From positions 1 to 6,382 of the forward strand of contig LATQ01000146.1 of assembly GCA_001017865.1 (NCBI GenBank): 6,382 bases of DNA, read 5' to 3'. Within the stretch, counting starts at the first letter, position 1; each line of letters starts with the position of its first letter. The notes beneath the pieces were generated by a model. The model ran no database searches and was not told the DNA's origin. It worked only from the letters and a program-made list of their open reading frames with translations. This document shows, one piece after another, positions 5,883 to 6,382 of the stretch. This DNA comes from Rhodococcus sp. IITR03 (GTDB lineage Bacteria > Actinomycetota > Actinomycetes > Mycobacteriales > Mycobacteriaceae). The position numbers and the translations under genes were made by a program.

Positions 5883-6382
5883 ATGACCCAGGTGCAGCAC
5901 GGCGGCGCCCGGGCAACCCCCGCCGGTCCGGAGGTGGTCGCGGCGGCGACCGGGTGATGGTGCCGGAGGCCGACTTCGAGTCCTATTACGGACGTCAGAT
6001 CGTGAAACCGGCTCCGTGGGAGCACGACATCGCGATCTATCTGTTCACCGGCGGCGTGGCCGCAGGCAGTTCGCTGCTCGCTGCGGGTGCCGATCTCACG
6101 GGGCGGCCCGCCCTCCGTCGCGTTGCCCGATTCGGTTCGCTCACATCGCTGCTCGTCAGTGTCGGTGCGCTGGTCCACGATCTCGGCAAACCGAGCCGCT
6201 TCCTCAACATGCTGCGGGTCGCCAAACCGACCTCCCCGATGTCGGTCGGGACGTGGATCCTGTCGCTGCACGGTCCGTTCGCGGGCGTCGCGGCGGTCGC
6301 GGAGATCGCCGAGATGCTCCCCGCCCGATGGAAGCGCGGACCGGTGCGCCTGCGCTGCTCGCCCTCGGCCGGCCCGCCGGGG
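5883..6382 (+). CDS. nrfD: NrfD-family (polysulfide reductase-like) membrane subunit, N-terminal part, two probable frameshifts, cut by window edge
   Basis: NrfD-family proteins are multi-helix membrane subunits that pass electrons between an Fe-S partner and quinones. Here one would serve as the anchor and quinone site of the formate dehydrogenase, in place of the cytochrome b subunit FdnI of E. coli. Visible hallmarks are PWEHDIAIYLFTGGVAAGSS (from about 6014), ALVHDLGKPSRFLNMLRV (about 6170-6223) and KPTSPMSVGTWILS. About three hydrophobic helices are present before the edge. ATG 5883 has GAGGAGG at 5871-5877. One C seems lost at 5928-5929 (repair joins ATPAGP to GGGRGGDRVMVPEADF) and one G near 6348 (repair gives PVRPALLALGRPAG). 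Alternative starts are GTG 5787, in the same frame, and GTG 5954 or ATG 5957, which lie after the first break. The family is clear; the start is uncertain. Confidence 0.85.

Noticed and set aside
4929..5957. A 342-codon plus-strand frame spanning fdnH
   Set aside because: It is an out-of-frame shadow of fdnH. Only its last part (from 5883, possibly 5787) is real, as the NrfD N terminus.
1..6382. CRISPR array, insertion sequence or integrase attachment site
   Set aside because: No spaced repeats, transposase or integrase sequence, or terminal inverted repeats were found. tRNA genes can be integration sites, but no duplicate of the tRNA 3' end is visible in the window.

Overview
The window comes from a high-GC actinobacterium, most likely of the Mycobacteriales (Rhodococcus-like). 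This placement is by inference from the strong G/C third-codon bias, the GTG starts and the protein families. It holds one functional theme: the machinery for making and inserting selenocysteine (Sec), next to a Sec-containing formate dehydrogenase that would use it.

Layout from left to right. Positions 1-332, minus strand: 5' part of selA (selenocysteine synthase), cut by the window edge. Positions 365-458, minus strand: selC, the UCA-anticodon tRNA-Sec with an encoded CCA, only 32 bp upstream of selA and in the same direction. Positions 459-516: a short divergent promoter region. Positions 517-1537, plus strand: selD (selenophosphate synthetase, Cys type). Positions 1538-1640: a 103-bp intergenic region with three phased ACCGG repeats and a likely promoter. 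Positions 1641-4978: fdnG-type formate dehydrogenase catalytic subunit, with an in-frame UGA (Sec) codon at 2208-2210 and a SECIS hairpin directly after it. Positions 4975-5790: four-cluster [4Fe-4S] beta subunit, overlapping fdnG by 4 bp. From 5883 to the window end: an NrfD-family membrane subunit, cut by the edge.

How the parts work together: SelD makes selenophosphate from selenide and ATP. SelA uses it to turn Ser-tRNA-Sec (selC) into Sec-tRNA-Sec. SelB, not in this window, would deliver it at the UGA with help from the SECIS hairpin. The resulting Sec is the expected molybdenum or tungsten ligand of the formate dehydrogenase. Electrons from formate would pass through the Fe-S clusters of the alpha and beta subunits to the membrane subunit and the quinone pool.

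Main caveat: selA, selD, fdnG and nrfD are each broken into several reading frames by apparent losses of one base (once two bases) in short G or C runs, about twelve sites in all. Adding back the base at each site restores conserved protein sequence, so I read these as sequencing or assembly errors rather than gene decay. The genes are therefore annotated as whole genes with the sites listed. The family of each gene is well established; the clearest sequence-level result is the UGA/SECIS arrangement.
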